The notes under the pieces were generated by a model that made no database searches, was not told the DNA's origin, and was given only the letters and a program-made list of their open reading frames with translations. A stretch of DNA of 64,000 bases, from contig OX421968.1 of the NCBI GenBank assembly GCA_949128115.1, positions 32,640,877 to 32,704,876 on the forward strand, read 5' to 3'. Each line of letters starts with the position of its first letter. Position 1 is the first letter of the stretch. Made by a program: the position numbers and the translations under genes. Of this stretch, positions 1 to 11,700 are shown in pieces. The stretch comes from Anaspis maculata (Eukaryota > Arthropoda > Insecta > Coleoptera > Scraptiidae).

Positions 1-395
1 TTCATGCTTTGATCACAAAATGCACAGATCATTCCATTTTTGGCCATTAACTACTTTACTGGCCACTAATATTTTTTCTCCTATATCTTTTTCTCTATCT
101 TGAACTGTAAGACCGTTATGGGATGATTACGCTAGGATGGACCACCTTGTACAGTCTGGTTCATCTTGGATTAAAGTTCAAAATCTTTCTTCCATTCCTC
201 GAAGTCTCCTGCTTCGCATTCGACTCGTACATAGTTTGAAATATAACTCGTATATCATTTCATTGCCAATTACTTTTGTTTCCTCGGTGGCAAAAGGAAA
301 ACCTACAACCAAACGACATCTAGGCAGGACTGTAACAAAAAACACAGAGACAGAGAGCACACAGCGCTGATAGCAGCAGAGTGAATTTAAAACTA
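1..395. other. no gene recognised
   Basis: AT-rich sequence with only short open frames on both strands. None shows a recognisable domain, splice context or repeat structure, so nothing is assigned. Confidence 0.5.
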
Positions 396-870
396 CAGGC
401 TATCACAAATTTTCAGCTCTTCTCAGCTTGTAACAAACAATTTTTGCGGGAATGTGCTCTTCACCCTCTCTCTTGAGAAAACATGAAGTTTGAATGGGAG
501 AGTTTGGGAAAAATCAGGATTTTATTCGACACAGTCAGCTGGGTATCTACGCAAATTTTCAGCCTTCCTCGGCGCCAACTGCGATCTGTACTGCGATAAG
601 AGATTTTTTACCCCTCTCTCTAAAAAGACATGACACGTACAATAAAAAGTTTCGAAACTTTCACATATTGTTCGGCACGCTTTATCAAGTGTGTATGCTA
701 AATTTCAACTTTCCCGAGTCAAACTGGATGTTTCCAGCAAGAATGTGCATCAGATCTTTACCCTCAAAAAAAACCATGACGCGCACATGGGAATGTTTAG
801 GAATTTCAGTGGGATGTTCAAGACATCTTAGAGAGCCTGTATGCAAAAATCCAGCTCCTTTCCAGTTTTA
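396..870. repeat. degenerate tandem repeat, about 145-bp unit
   Basis: About three and a half diverged units are visible. A landmark of the form 'TATG/CNCAAATTTTCAGC..TTCCTCGG' recurs near 400, 545, 690 and 838. A second landmark ('AATGTGC...ACCCTCTC...AACATGA') recurs near 450, 595 and 740. The roughly 145-bp spacing is regular while bases differ strongly, so this is an old array. The 126-codon open frame over it (494-874) is a by-product of the repeat and is not called as a gene. Confidence 0.5.
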
Positions 871-996
871 TTGAGGTTTAAAACCTAAAATTTCTGGGCT
901 ATATCTACTACAACACTTTACCTGTTTGATTTGGCGCGCAAACTTGCGATACGTATGAAACTGCATGGTGCCGGCTCCCGCAGCCTGGCGCACAGC

Positions 997-1069
997 GGGT
1001 GCTTTCCACCTAGACGGTACAAATACCACCAGACGGAACATGTTCCACGATTGGGTCACATACTTAAAT
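997..1069 (+). mobile_element. MITE-A, partial copy
   Basis: Starts with the MITE-A terminus GGGTGCTTTCCACCTAG and runs about 70 bp into the family sequence before stopping at the start of the next, complete copy at 1070. It has no matching far end. Confidence 0.6.
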
Positions 1070-1517
1070 GGGTGCTTTCCACCTAGCTCCAAGTTTGGTA
1101 CACCTTCCATTTGCGCACGTGCGGGTTCCAAACGGTGCTTTCCATCTACGTGTTCTTACCTGGTTTTGTGCCGTCCGGTGGATCACCTAAAATTTTGTGC
1201 CGTCGGAAGGCACACCGGAAACGGATGCGACAAATGACGTACCGTCAGCTGTAATCCAGCACTCCGTTGTCATATATTTCTCTCTGTGTCGTTTCATTTA
1301 TGCATCCGTGTTTTATTTTATTTCTCTGCAGGGATAACGTACGATCGATTAAGATTTACGCTGCCATTTATTTATTTCTGAATGCCATAGTCATCTTTCG
1401 CCTCCAGACCAGAGATGTCGCGTCGGTCAACGATGCCGGTGCTTTCCATCTAGGTGTACCCAATCGTGGAACATGTTCCGTCTGGTGGTATTTGTACCGT
1501 CTAGGTGGAAAGCACCC
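1070..1517 (-). mobile_element. MITE-A, complete long form (448 bp)
   Basis: Terminal inverted repeats GGGTGCTTTCCACCTAG at 1070 and its reverse complement ending at 1517. It is flanked on both sides by the trinucleotide AAT (1067-1069 and 1518-1520), a 3-bp target duplication. Internally the motif GGTGCTTTCCATCTA recurs in both orientations. No transposase is encoded, so it must be mobilised in trans. A 3-bp duplication is typical of PIF/Harbinger-like elements, but the assignment is inference. Confidence 0.75.
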
Positions 1518-1827
1518 AATAGCTATACCGCGCAAGAGAGACGTCCGACACTTGTAATAATGGGCGCCGCCATCTTGATGGTTATTTAGGGATTTTGGGT
1601 GGTGTTGATTGGCACCACTCCGCTACTTGGCTACTTGACTAAGCACGATATTATTTTGCTTCTCCCTCAAAGTACGTGGAATCAACACTAATAACATCAG
1701 GTCGGAATCAACAGGTGAAGAAAAGGTGTGCGATCATTCCAGCGTCCAAAAGTTCGGTTAACTACGTGATGTTTATTTACACTGTCAAAAAGCTGTCACT
1801 TGACATTTAGTTTACTCAGAGTACAGT
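1518..1827. other. no feature recognised
   Basis: Unique-looking sequence between two MITE-A insertions. No long frame, repeat or RNA gene was identified. Confidence 0.5.
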
Positions 1828-2602
1828 GGGTGCTTTCCACCTAGACGGTACAAATACTACCAGACGGAACATGTTCCACGATTGGGTACACCTAGATGGA
1901 AAGCACCGGCATCGTTGACCGACGCGACATCTCTGGTCTGGAGGCGAAAGATGACTATGGCATTCAGAAATAAATAAATGGCAGCGTAAATCTTGATCGA
2001 TCGTACGTTATCCCTGCAGAGAAATAAAATAAATCACGGATGCATGGATGAAACGACACAGAGAGAGACATATGACAACGGAGTGCTGGATTACAGCTGA
2101 CGGTACGTCATTTGTCGCATCCGTTTCCGGTGTGCCTTCCGACGGCACAAAAGGGTGCTTTCCACCTAGACGGTACAAATACCACCAGACGGAACATGTT
2201 CCACGATTGGGTACACCTAGATGGAAAGCACCGGCATCGTTGACCGACGCGACATCTCTGGTCTGGAGGCGAAAGAGGACTATGGCATTCAGAAATAAAT
2301 AAATGGCAGCGTAAATCTTAATCGATCGTACGTTATCCCTGCAGAGAAATAAAATAAAACACGGATGCATGGATGAAACGACACAGAGAGAGAGACATAT
2401 GACAACGGAGTGCTGGATTACAGCTGACGGTACGTCATTTGTCGCATCCGTTTCCGGTGTGCCTTCCGACGGCACAAAATTTTAGGTGATCCACCGGACG
2501 GCACAAAACCAGGTAAGAACACGTAGATGGAAAGCACCGTTTGGAACCCGCACGTGCGCAAATGGAAGGTGTACCAAACTTGGAGCTAGGTGGAAAGCAC
2601 CC
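1828..2602 (+). mobile_element. MITE-A composite: truncated copy fused to a full copy
   Basis: A long-form copy starts at 1828, runs to about 2150 and stops at GGCACAAAA. A complete second copy in the same orientation starts at 2152 and ends at 2602. The flanking trinucleotide is AGT at both outer borders (1825-1827 and 2603-2605), so the pair behaves as one unit with one target duplication. This suggests a duplication or recombination inside the element, not two independent insertions. Confidence 0.7.
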
Positions 2603-2945
2603 AGTGTCACCCAACCATCCAACTCGACGTGGTTATTTTGTAATTTTGAAAAAACCAAATACACTTACCATTAACCATCTACCTTAGTCCCGCCTCCCGC
2701 CGCCTTGCTTAGTCCCCGACTTGCCTAGTCTCGTGCTGCACCCGCCTTGCTTAGTCCCACTGCGCTGCTCTCGACTCGCGAGGAGGCAAACGGCCGGTGT
2801 GCTTACGCGGCTTTGCGATTGCGCACTGGAGTTGGCGCGAAGTCAACCTGCAATCAGAGAATCTTGCATCCTGCAACAGTGTCCACCGCTGCATCTGCCT
2901 AAATTCAGAATTCAGTTCTTCAATTATCTATACGTTCAGTGCATC

Positions 2946-3541
2946 ATGAACCCGGAAAAAAAGTTGGAAAAGGTAAGTTGTACCTACCCGAGGTTGTACC
3001 TGCCCGTGCAATTGTTTCTATATCAATTGTTGCCAGGTCGCGATTATGATAGGAAAATTGTTTGTACGGCATGAGGAGTGAGGACAAATTGAGAGACAAG
3101 TGTTGTAATTTTGTAGCGTCAAATCTAAAGGAATTAGCCAATAGATACCATGACCCCCACGGGAAATCAGTCCAGTTTGTACACTCCCATATACCTTCTC
3201 TCAAATTTGTACTGTAGGTAGGTACCTACTAGTTTTTAGTGACGGCGCAATATGTCAACCTCTCACAAAATTAAACATAATTGGATAGGAAACATAGGTT
3301 TTATGAAATGAACCGAGATGAAAGTGTTAAAATCAAAATTTTAGACTTACTTTAGTTACCCATGTATTTGTTTCGTTAATTTACCTTCTACCTTTGTTTA
3401 TTTTAGCTTCTACCACGCAACTTTCCTACCACAGTTGTGGAAGTTACAGACAATTTGGATAAATTCGAGCTGCAGGTCGATCTGGATAAGACCCAGTTCG
3501 AGAGTTGGCTGCAAGAATGTCTCAGCCAAACAAATTATACG
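2946..3541 (+). pseudogene. two-exon gene start in the left arm, function unknown
   Basis: Exon 1 (2946-2972) reads MNPEKKLEK and ends at a consensus donor, GTAAGT. The intron ends with a pyrimidine-rich TTTTAG. Exon 2 (3407-3541) is 45 codons, rich in acidic residues, contains FELQVDLDKTQFESWLQE, and stops at a GTGAGT donor. Both introns are phase 0. Beyond the second donor the sequence turns into the palindrome centre, so no further exon follows and the reading is a 54-residue stub. The right arm carries a second copy. The exon-2 motif reminds me of N-terminal segments of insect MULE-like transposases, but that is memory-based inference, not a demonstrated match. Confidence 0.5.
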
Positions 3542-4001
3542 GTGAGTAAAATGATGATATAGGATTTGACTACTTTTAGACAAAAATCAAAACTGAATAA
3601 AATATATAATTTTGAAACTTTCGCCAGGGGTGGGTTGAATCTGAGGGGTGTGAGGTGAAAATTATCCTATTTTTTTTGTATTTTTTTTAATTTAGAAGTG
3701 GAATTGTGAAATGTTGAAGCTTTCTACGGAAAATAGATACCTCGAACCTCGATAGATACTCTTGTCAAAAATCACTAAAATATCTCGAAAACGGTGCATC
3801 TTGGTTGAAGTTGAACAAGAGAATCTGTTTTCCGTAGAAAGCTTCAAGATTTCACAATTCTACTTCGAAATTAAAAAAAAAACCAATACAAAAAAAATTG
3901 AATAATTCTACCTACCCCTGACGAAAGTTCCAAAATGGTATATTTTATTCAGTTTTGATTTTTGTCTAAGAGTAATCAAATCCTATCATCATTTTGCTCA
4001 C

Positions 4002-7000
4002 CGTATAATTTGTTTGGCTGAGACTTTGGAACTCTTGCAGCCAACTGTCGAACTGGGTCTTATCCAGATCGACCTGCAGCTCGAATTCATCCAAATTGTC
4101 TATAACTTCCACAACTGTGGTAGGGAAGTTACGTGGTAGAAGCTAAAATAAACAAAGGTAGAAGGTAAATTAACGAAACAAATATAAGGTAACTGAAGTA
4201 AATCTAAAATTTTGATTTCAACGCTTTTATCTCGGTTTATTTCTGCATAAAACCTATGTTTCCTATCCAGTTATGTTTAATTTTGTAAGAGGTTGACATA
4301 TCGCGGCGTCACTAAAAACTAGTAGGTACTAACAGTACAAATTTGAGAGTAGGTATGGGAGTGTACAAACTGGACTAATTTCCCGTGGGGGCGATGGTAT
4401 CTATTGGCTAAATCCTTTAGATTTGACGCTACAAAATTACAACACTTGTCTCTCAATTTGTCCTCACTTCTCATGCCGTACGAACAATTTTCCAACTTAT
4501 CCTATTGGGCCAGTCAATAGGAAATTTGGAATGGCAAAACGTAGGTATACTCTGGCTGAATTTTTGAACATACCTAGGGAATCCCCCACAGAGACCCGAA
4601 CCACGAAAATCCACCAAAATTTCCTTGAGCTTTCCGAGATAAGGGTGTTTTTCTTAATCTCGGTTGCTATTGGTTGGATTTCGATTTTCTTTTTTTTTTG
4701 AAATGTTCGAAAAAATATTTGGAACAAGTTATGTTCAGAACTTCTCAATAACTTGTCGAGAAAAAGTGCCAGAAGCCGAGAAGCGTCGTTTTTTAGGGGG
4801 TGGTTTTTCTACAATTTTCTATCTGCTTTTCTATGATAGTTATGGGAAAAATTCCCAACAAAAGTTGTAACTCCTGTAAATCCCTACAAGTTTCAACCGA
4901 AATTTTTTGTGTCGCAAAAATTACCCACCCCAGAGGGCGCTTAAGTCAACCTCGTTTGGAAAATATTTCCAGGTGTAGGGGGCATCGATTCCAACTCCAT
5001 CGTGTGGGGATCCAAAGGCCAAATTCTCATTTATGTTCGTAAATGAGACAATTGAGACCAACTTCACTAATAATTGATGAATAACAAAACCTTTGTACAG
5101 AGTGACTTTTTTGAAAAGGACCCACCCCCGATATTTCGCTGCATTTTTCCTGGGGAAAAACCGGAACAGGTCGATTTTCATTTCGAGAGGGACATCTAAG
5201 ACACGTGATGACAAATTTTTATCTTCAACTCCTCGCCCCCACCCCACCCTATTTTAAAATTTCAAATGGCATTACCTTGTGATACATCAGATTGAAAGGT
5301 GATAAAATTCCCTTTCTGTCAAACATATTTTAAATTTTCCCGAATCACCTCTCCAATCCCTTTTAAAATTCTCTCATTATTAATGCAGGAAAGTTTCTCC
5401 CTCATTACCTAACTCCTGATTCTTGAGTATCAGATTTTGTCACCTACCACCTACCACCTACCTTGTGACTTGTGATACATCAAATTGAAGGTAATAAAAT
5501 TCCCTTTCTGTCAAACATATTTTAAATTGTCTCGAAACACCCCTCCAACCCCTTTCAAAATTCTCTCATTGTTATTGCAAGAAAGTTTTTCCCTCATTAC
5601 CTAACTCCCGATTCTTGAGTATCAGATTCTCCTGTAAAAACATGTCGATTTTTATTTTGAAGGGGACACCTAGAACACGCATTGTCAAATTTTTATCTTC
5701 AACCCCCTCGCCTGGACTCCGCCCCACTTTGAAATTTCGAATAGCTTACCTATATGTGATACATCAAAATGAAGGTAATAAAATAGTCTTTCTGTCAAAC
5801 AAGTCTGAAAAGTTTTTATTAAGTCACTTTCAACCCTTCTCAAAATGATATTATGTTTATAAATTAAAGGAAAGTTTTTTCTCTTATCAGCTTCCAATTC
5901 TTGAGAAATAGACTTTCCAGCAAAAATAGGTCGACTTCTATTTTGGATGGGACAGTCAGGACACGTATTGCCAAATTTTCATCACCAACAAAGTGTAGAG
6001 GAGTAGGGGGTGGTTTAGAATATTTGAAATAATTTTTCGCAGAATGAAAATTTAATTCTCTTTATCACAGGAATCACAAGATAGATACCTAATGCCTTTG
6101 AAAGTAGGGTAGGGTGGGGGCGAAGAGGTTGAAGATAAAAATCTGACACTACGTGTTGTAGGTGTCCCCTTCGAAATAAAAATCGACCTGTTTTTACTGA
6201 GAAATCTGATACTCAAGAATCGGGAGTTACGTAATGATGAGGGAGAAATTTTCCTGCTTGAACAATGAGAGAATTTTGAAAGGGGTTGGAGGGGTGATTC
6301 GAGACAATTTAAAATATGTTTGACAGAAAGGGAATTTTATTACCTTAAATTTGATGTATCACAAGGTAGGTGATGCCATTTGAAATTTTAAAATAAGATG
6401 GGGTAGGGGCGAAGGGTTATTGAAGATAAAAATTTGTCATCACGTGTCTTAGATGTCCCTCTCGAAATAAAAATCGACCTGTTCCGGTTTTTTCCCATGA
6501 AAAATTTGTGCTGCAAAATATCGGGGGTGGGTCCTTTTGAAAAAAGTCACCCCGTACAAAGGTTTTGTTATTCATCAATTATTGGTAAAGTTAGTACAAA
6601 CATAAATGAGAATTTGGCCTTTAGATCCCCATACGATGGAGTTGGAATCGATGCCCCCTACACTTGGAAATATTTTCCAAACGAGGTTGACTTTAGCGCC
6701 CTCTGAGGCGAGTAATTTTCGCGGCACAAAAAAAATTTCGATTGAAACTTGTAGGGACTTTCAGGAGCTACAACTTTTGTTGGGAATTTTTCCCATAACT
6801 ATCATAGAAAAGCAGATAGAAAATTGTAAAAAAAACACCCCCTAAAAAACGACGGTTTTTGGCGTCTGGCACTTTTTCTCGACAAGTAAGTGAAAAGTCC
6901 TGATGAACACAGCTTGTTCCAAATATTTTTCCAAACATTTTTTTTTGTTTTTCCAAACAAAAAAAAAGAAAATCGTAATCCAACCAATAGCAACCGAGAT

Positions 7001-7468
7001 ATAGAAAAACACCCTTATCTCGGAAAGCTCAAGGAAATGTTGGTGGATTTTCGCGGTTCGGGGCTCTGTGGAGATTCCCTGATGTACCTATGCGAAAATT
7101 CAGCCAAAGTATACGTTTTGTAAATATATAGTATATTATTCAACAAGCGGGTAATGATTGCTTCTTACTCATGAGGATGCAGTTTGCCGACACGAGCCTT
7201 GGCGAGTGTCGTAAAGCATCCGAATGAGTAATAGCCATTACCCGCGGGTAGAATGCTATGCTTTATCCAGTCTAATTGAAAAATTCAGGCATGTATGCGC
7301 GTGATAATGCGTGCATTATTCAATAGGATTGGATAAAGAAACTTTTGGGCCAGGTTGACTGGCCTATATCATAATCGCGACCTGGCAACAATTGATATAG
7401 AAACAATTGCACGGGCAGGTACAACCTCGGGTACAACTTACCTTTTCCAATTTTTTTTTCGGGTTCAT
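4002..7468 (-). pseudogene. inverted copy of the two-exon gene start, right arm
   Basis: Exon 1 lies at 7442-7468 (ATG at 7468, MNPKKKLEK) with donor GTAAGT. Exon 2 lies at 4002-4142 and is 47 codons long. The roughly 3.3 kb between them is intron plus the inserted palindrome at 4497-7365. Relative to the left arm, exon 2 has two extra codons (WLQEFQSLSQTNYT here, WLQECLSQTNYT there) and a few substitutions (T to I, K to E, E to D), but frame, ATG and all splice signals are kept in both copies. Their integrity suggests the arms are young, or kept similar by gene conversion. Confidence 0.5.
4497..7365. mobile_element. palindromic element nested in the long inverted-repeat element
   Basis: Interrupts the right arm of the surrounding element. 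Arms 4535-5600 and 6110-7125 are inverted copies; the centre is near 5870. Ends look like TGGGCCAGTCAA (left) and AGGCCAGTCAA (right, inverted) next to TAT. The interior contains repeated blocks with the landmark CACCCCACCCTA and a GTGATACATCA landmark. The same blocks appear in the element at 41383-42430, so the two are related. A small hairpin-like insert (about 7140-7260, GGGTAATG..CATTACCC) sits near the right end. No transposase frame is seen. Confidence 0.55.
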
Positions 7469-7654
7469 GATGCACTGAACGTATAGATAATTAAAGAACT
7501 GAATTCTGAATTTAGGCAGATGCAACGGGGGACACTGTTGCAAGATGCAAGATTCTCTGATTGCAGGTTGACTTCGCGCCAACTCCAGTGCGCAATCGCA
7601 AAGCCGCGTAAGCACACAGGCCGTTTTCCTCCTCACGAGTCGAGAGCAGCGCAG

Positions 7655-7738
7655 TGGGACTAGGCAAGGCGGGGACTAGGCAAGGCGGGGACTAGGCAAG
7701 GCGGGGACTAGGCAAGGCGGGGACTAGGCAAGGCGGCG
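7655..7738 (+). repeat. 16-bp minisatellite, about 5 copies
   Basis: Near-perfect tandem units of GGGGACTAGGCAAGGC. The corresponding place in the left arm (about 2685-2760, inverted) has the same motif in a diverged, irregular form, so the array expanded or was homogenised on one side only. Confidence 0.8.
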
Positions 7739-7759
7739 GGACTAGGGTAGATGGTTAAG

Positions 7760-8100
7760 CGGTAGATTATCTGCGGTAAGGCGGGAGAACTCGGGCGGAT
7801 GCTTAAGGAAAAAATATCTGCTGCCAGGTCGAGTTCCTCTCTTATAGTGGCATCGAAGGTTCTGGATGCTTCCTGAAGGTGTTTACAGCACACGAGGATT
7901 TTTCTGGTATCTGCGTCGAGAATATACGCGTACTTTCTACGGCACCTCCACCAGAAGTCTCGACGTGTCGTGACCTACCGCTGAAGTCTCTCGATGCTTC
8001 CCGAATGCAATGCGTAAATCTAGATTTCTCTAGAAAGAGCCGGGATGGTCGCGAGCTTCGTAACAATATATATCGTGATATTTATTGTGATACATATCAC
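7760..8100. other. no gene recognised
   Basis: Contains a short phrase (ACTCGGGCGGATG..AAGGAAAA, near 7790) that recurs near 52165-52200 next to another repeat. No other assignable feature. Confidence 0.4.
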
Positions 8101-8102
8101 TT

Positions 8103-9170
8103 GATATAAACTGCGCAACAAATATGTTGTCGCAAGGGAAAAATTGGTCCGACTTTGGACCACAATAACTTTTGAATGACACAAACCATTCCGATTTTGT
8201 TTTCACGGTTGGTGAGATCAGTCTTTCCGTTATTCACCTTCAGGAGGTGAAGATCAGGAAGCTCTATGTGAAATATTTACAGGGTGAAATGAAAAACAGT
8301 GCAAAATTTTAGCAAATTCAACGGACTCCCATTTTCAGAATAATTTTTTTTCACAAAAATGCAAATGAAAGGATCATGAAGCGTAATGTTTTGGCTTGCG
8401 CCCAGTTTTGGAATTTTTGGAATCGGAACTCTGGTTCTGACTTTATGATTTTTTTTCTCTTGGAGGATGCTGATTTATCCTATCGCTACAAAAAGACTAT
8501 GTAAGCCTAGGGAGCCTGTCGCCTGTCATCATCAAAAACTAAAATTGAGCATCAGCATCAAGTTCAGGAGGTCAAAATCAAGAAGAAAACTTGTTTCAGT
8601 TGTGAAAATCAGATTCAATTAAATGTTTGAGAAAAACACCTGTGTCGCCAATTTTGAGTGAGCCCCTTTTTTGAAGCCTTGATCAAGGTATTTCAGATGG
8701 TCTGTATGTCAAGTTGCTGAGAGCCATTTAGGCAACAATATTCGTGAATTGCAACCTTCCATCATCAGAGTAACATAGTCTTCTTTGTACCGATAGGATG
8801 AATCAGCATCCTCCAAGAGAAAAAAATCATAAAGTCAGAGTCAAACTTCCGATTTCAAAAATTTCAAAACTGGGCGCAAGCTAAAACATAACGCTTTATA
8901 ATCTTTTTATTTGTATTCGAGAAAAAAAATTATTCTGAAAATGGGGGTCCGTTGAAGTTGCTAAAATTTTGTACTGTTTTACTATTCACCCTGTAGATAT
9001 TTTACATGGAGCTTCCAGATCTTCACCTCCTGAAGGTGAATAACGGAAAGACCGATCTCACTAACCGTCAAAACAGATTCAAAATGGTCTGTGTCGTTCA
9101 AAAGTTATTGGGGTCCAAACTCGGACCAATTTTTCCCTCGCGACAACATATTTGTTGTGCAGTTTATATC
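8103..9170. mobile_element. 1.07-kb near-palindromic element
   Basis: Termini GATATAAACTGC at 8103 and its reverse complement ending at 9170. The arms pair along almost the whole length with the centre near 8640. Both ends carry the CAACAAATATGTTGTCGC phrase. No coding frame is present. It abuts the next palindrome at about 9172-9195. Confidence 0.65.
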
Positions 9171-10284
9171 TGACAACCCTGTCCCCGGGGGACTTGGCTC
9201 AAACTTTGATATGTTGTAGCCCTTGTTGAGGTGATCAAACTTTATCATTGCGCAAATCCTCTGAACTCAACGGTTCACCTTCTAGAGGGGGTGGAATGCC
9301 GGTAGTCACAGAACTAATTTATTGCAATTATGGGCTTCAATGAGCAAAAGGTGGATCTATTTTGACGCCACAAGGTGGTTCTAGGGTTATACTTGCCATA
9401 ACTTTGAACTGGTCAAAATATTTCATAGACCCCTATTTTTAGAACCACCTCCAGCATTTCGAAAAATGACTGAAAATTCAAAGTTGAATAACGACCAAAA
9501 TAAACGGGGAATTTTTTTGAATTTCTGACACGGTTTGTTCAAAGTGTTGCTGATCAAGTATTTCTTGCGTATCAACCCCTAAAATCTGGCGTTCACCCTC
9601 CAATAAATGATGAACTTCTGCGCTGCGCTACTGGAAATAAATTGTTTCTTGTTGAGTTGAAATGAATTTCTACTATTTTAACACCATATCTAGGAAAGGG
9701 TGATACATGATACATATTCATCCCTTATGTCTACCCACCCTTACCCTTATATGTACAGGGTGTTTCATGACTTATACGACATAGCTTAGCGATAGATTCA
9801 GTTTTTTGAGGCGGATCCGGATCTGGCTTCAAAATTTTTCTAAGATCCTGCGTTTCAAAGTTACAGGGTGATTTATGTATTTTGGTCAAAACTTTCATAG
9901 GTCATAACTTTGGAGCAAATGAATGGAATCGAATGAAATTTGACAGGAAATGTCTCTTACCACGAACAATCACAATGACCAACAAGGCATGAAAAAATCC
10001 AGGGCCGGACTAAAAAAAATGGCCCCCATCAATTCTTGGGGCAAAAAAGCCATTTTCGCATCGGATTCCTAAAAAAATGCCATTGTATTTGGAAAGTTGA
10101 GAAAAAATGCTACAGAATCAGCTATCCAATACGAACGGCACACCTCAGTAGGTTTGGTGAAAAAATAAAATAAAAAAATTGAAAATTTTAATAGCGATAT
10201 TTCCTGAATGATTTGAGATAATTCATCGCAATTACTACTTTTCAAACAGTAAACGAGCAACATTTGAAAAAAAAATCAAAACTC

Positions 10285-10597
10285 CTAACAATAGGTGATA
10301 AATACATTACATGTTATTAACAAATGGTTTTCAAAATACCCTCCCCCAACTTCGACGCATTTTCCACATCTCGTCACTAAATGTCTAGTGGCTTTTCGAA
10401 TGGTTGGTGTATTGTTCCGCGTTTCATTAGCAGCTGCAATGATCTTCTCTCTACAATCCTTCCTGGTATTCATTTCCGTCTTGTAGACCTCTAAATCTTT
10501 CATGCGGCCCCATACATAGTAATCTAGGACTGTGAGATCAGGAGATCTGGGAGCCAGGAATGAGGACCCCCGCGACCAATCCAGCGATGGGGGTATT
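10285..10597 (-). pseudogene. Tc1/mariner transposase C-terminus, left-arm copy
   Basis: Reads from about 10597 down to a stop at 10285. It shows RWIGRGGP, a frameshift, then SPDLTVLDYYVWG, DLEVYKTEMNTRKDCRE, NNTPTIRKATRHL and a C-terminal GGYFENHLL. The SPDL..LDYY segment is the third catalytic-acid motif of IS630/Tc1/mariner DDE enzymes. The plus-strand copy at 11214-11700 has the same C-terminal tail with few differences. This copy has no upstream transposase sequence and cannot be functional. Confidence 0.7.
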
Positions 10598-11213
10598 CTG
10601 CATCCAAGTATTCTTTGGCGTTTGATGGAAAATTAAGACAGTGCTCCAATTGCATTCTGATGTAGAATTGTTCTTCTTCCTAATCATAAATCTCCATAAT
10701 TATGTGCCTGTTGTTTCGGGGCCTGTTCAAATTGCCATATTTTGGGAAGTAGAGCAGCTGCAGACACCGGCACCTCTCTAATTGAAGCTTAGATTTAGGG
10801 CTTATTTCCACAAAAAAAGAAGAATTGTATTGGTTGAACGGTTTCTGAGAAAATCACGCCGAGATGTTTTAGCTGGGATGCACTGTCTTGGGTATTAAAG
10901 TAAAAAATGAAAAAGGACCTACCTTGTGACGTCCAGCGCCGTGATATGGAGAGAGCGCTCTCTGTGCATGGTCCGCTGATGTCCAGCGCGTCACGGTAGG
11001 GTAGGTTGTGGGTTGAAAAATGGAGTGATACACAATAACAATAATGAGAAGTCCGAAATCGCCCTCGCACAACGCGGGTGGCGAAACGGAACTGAGGAGA
11101 AACGAAAAAAATGAAGAGAACCTTCAAAACTGAAACTAAAAAATTCCCACTTATGGGCACACGAAAACCCTCATGCCACGGTACAAAAGAACTCTCAGCG
11201 GAGGTTTTCACTG

Positions 11214-11700
11214 AATTTGTGGTGCGGAGTGGTTGACGACACTTCAATTGGGCTACATTTCTTTGAGGAACGGCTGACGGGGGAAGGCTATCTAAACTTC
11301 CTCCAAAATGTTTTGCCTATTTTCAACAAAATGGGGCACCGCCTCATTTTTCATTAAACGTCAGAGAACACTTGTACGCAGAGTACCCCCATGGCTGAAT
11401 TGGTCGCGGGGGTCCTCATTCCTGGCTCCCAGATCTCCTGATCTCACAGTCCTAGATTACTATGTATGGGGCCGCATGGAAGATCTAGAGGTCTACAAGA
11501 CGGAAATGAATACCAGGAAGGATTGTAGAGAAGAGATCATTGCAGCTGCTAATGAAACGCGGAACAATACACCAACCATTCGAAAAGCCACTAGACATTT
11601 AGTGGCGAGATGTGGAAAATGCGTCGAAGTTGGGGGAGGGTATTTTGAAAACCATTTGTTAATAACATGTAATGTATTTATCACCTATTGTTGGGAGTTT
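11214..11700 (+). pseudogene. Tc1/mariner transposase, catalytic and C-terminal part
   Basis: From 11214 the frame reads NLWCGVVDDTSIG, HFFEERLTGEGYLNFLQN. After a frameshift it reads QQNGAPPHFSLNVREHLY, then a stop. After another shift it reads SPDLTVLDYYVWG and DLEVYKTEMNTRKDCREE, ending GGGYFENHLL. These are the standard landmarks of the arthropod transposase family in order. The second catalytic motif is usually QQDGAPPH; here the acidic residue is Asn, which by itself should abolish activity. The N-terminal helix-turn-helix is missing. It is clearly a pseudogene. Confidence 0.75.

Larger units (their letters stand above)
2672..7754. mobile_element. long inverted-repeat element with gene exons in both arms
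   Basis: The left arm (2672 to about 3775) matches in inverted orientation 3800-4496 plus 7366-7754. The right arm is split by the nested palindrome at 4497-7365. The centre lies near 3785. Each arm contains a GC-rich leader with short tandem repeats, an ATG exon, an intron and a second exon. Terminal sequence on both sides is close to TTAACCATCTACC. Arms of about 1.1 kb are longer than usual for DNA transposons but are seen in Mutator-like and Foldback-like elements. No target duplication could be read with confidence, so the exact ends and the superfamily are open. Confidence 0.6.

Noticed and set aside
494..874. 126-codon open frame as a gene
   Set aside because: It spans a degenerate tandem repeat and its residues follow the repeat period; no domain or codon pattern supports it.
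10795..11247. 150-codon minus-strand frame inside the Tc1/mariner element
   Set aside because: No transposase motifs; the plus strand of the right part carries the genuine, broken transposase, so this is a shadow.
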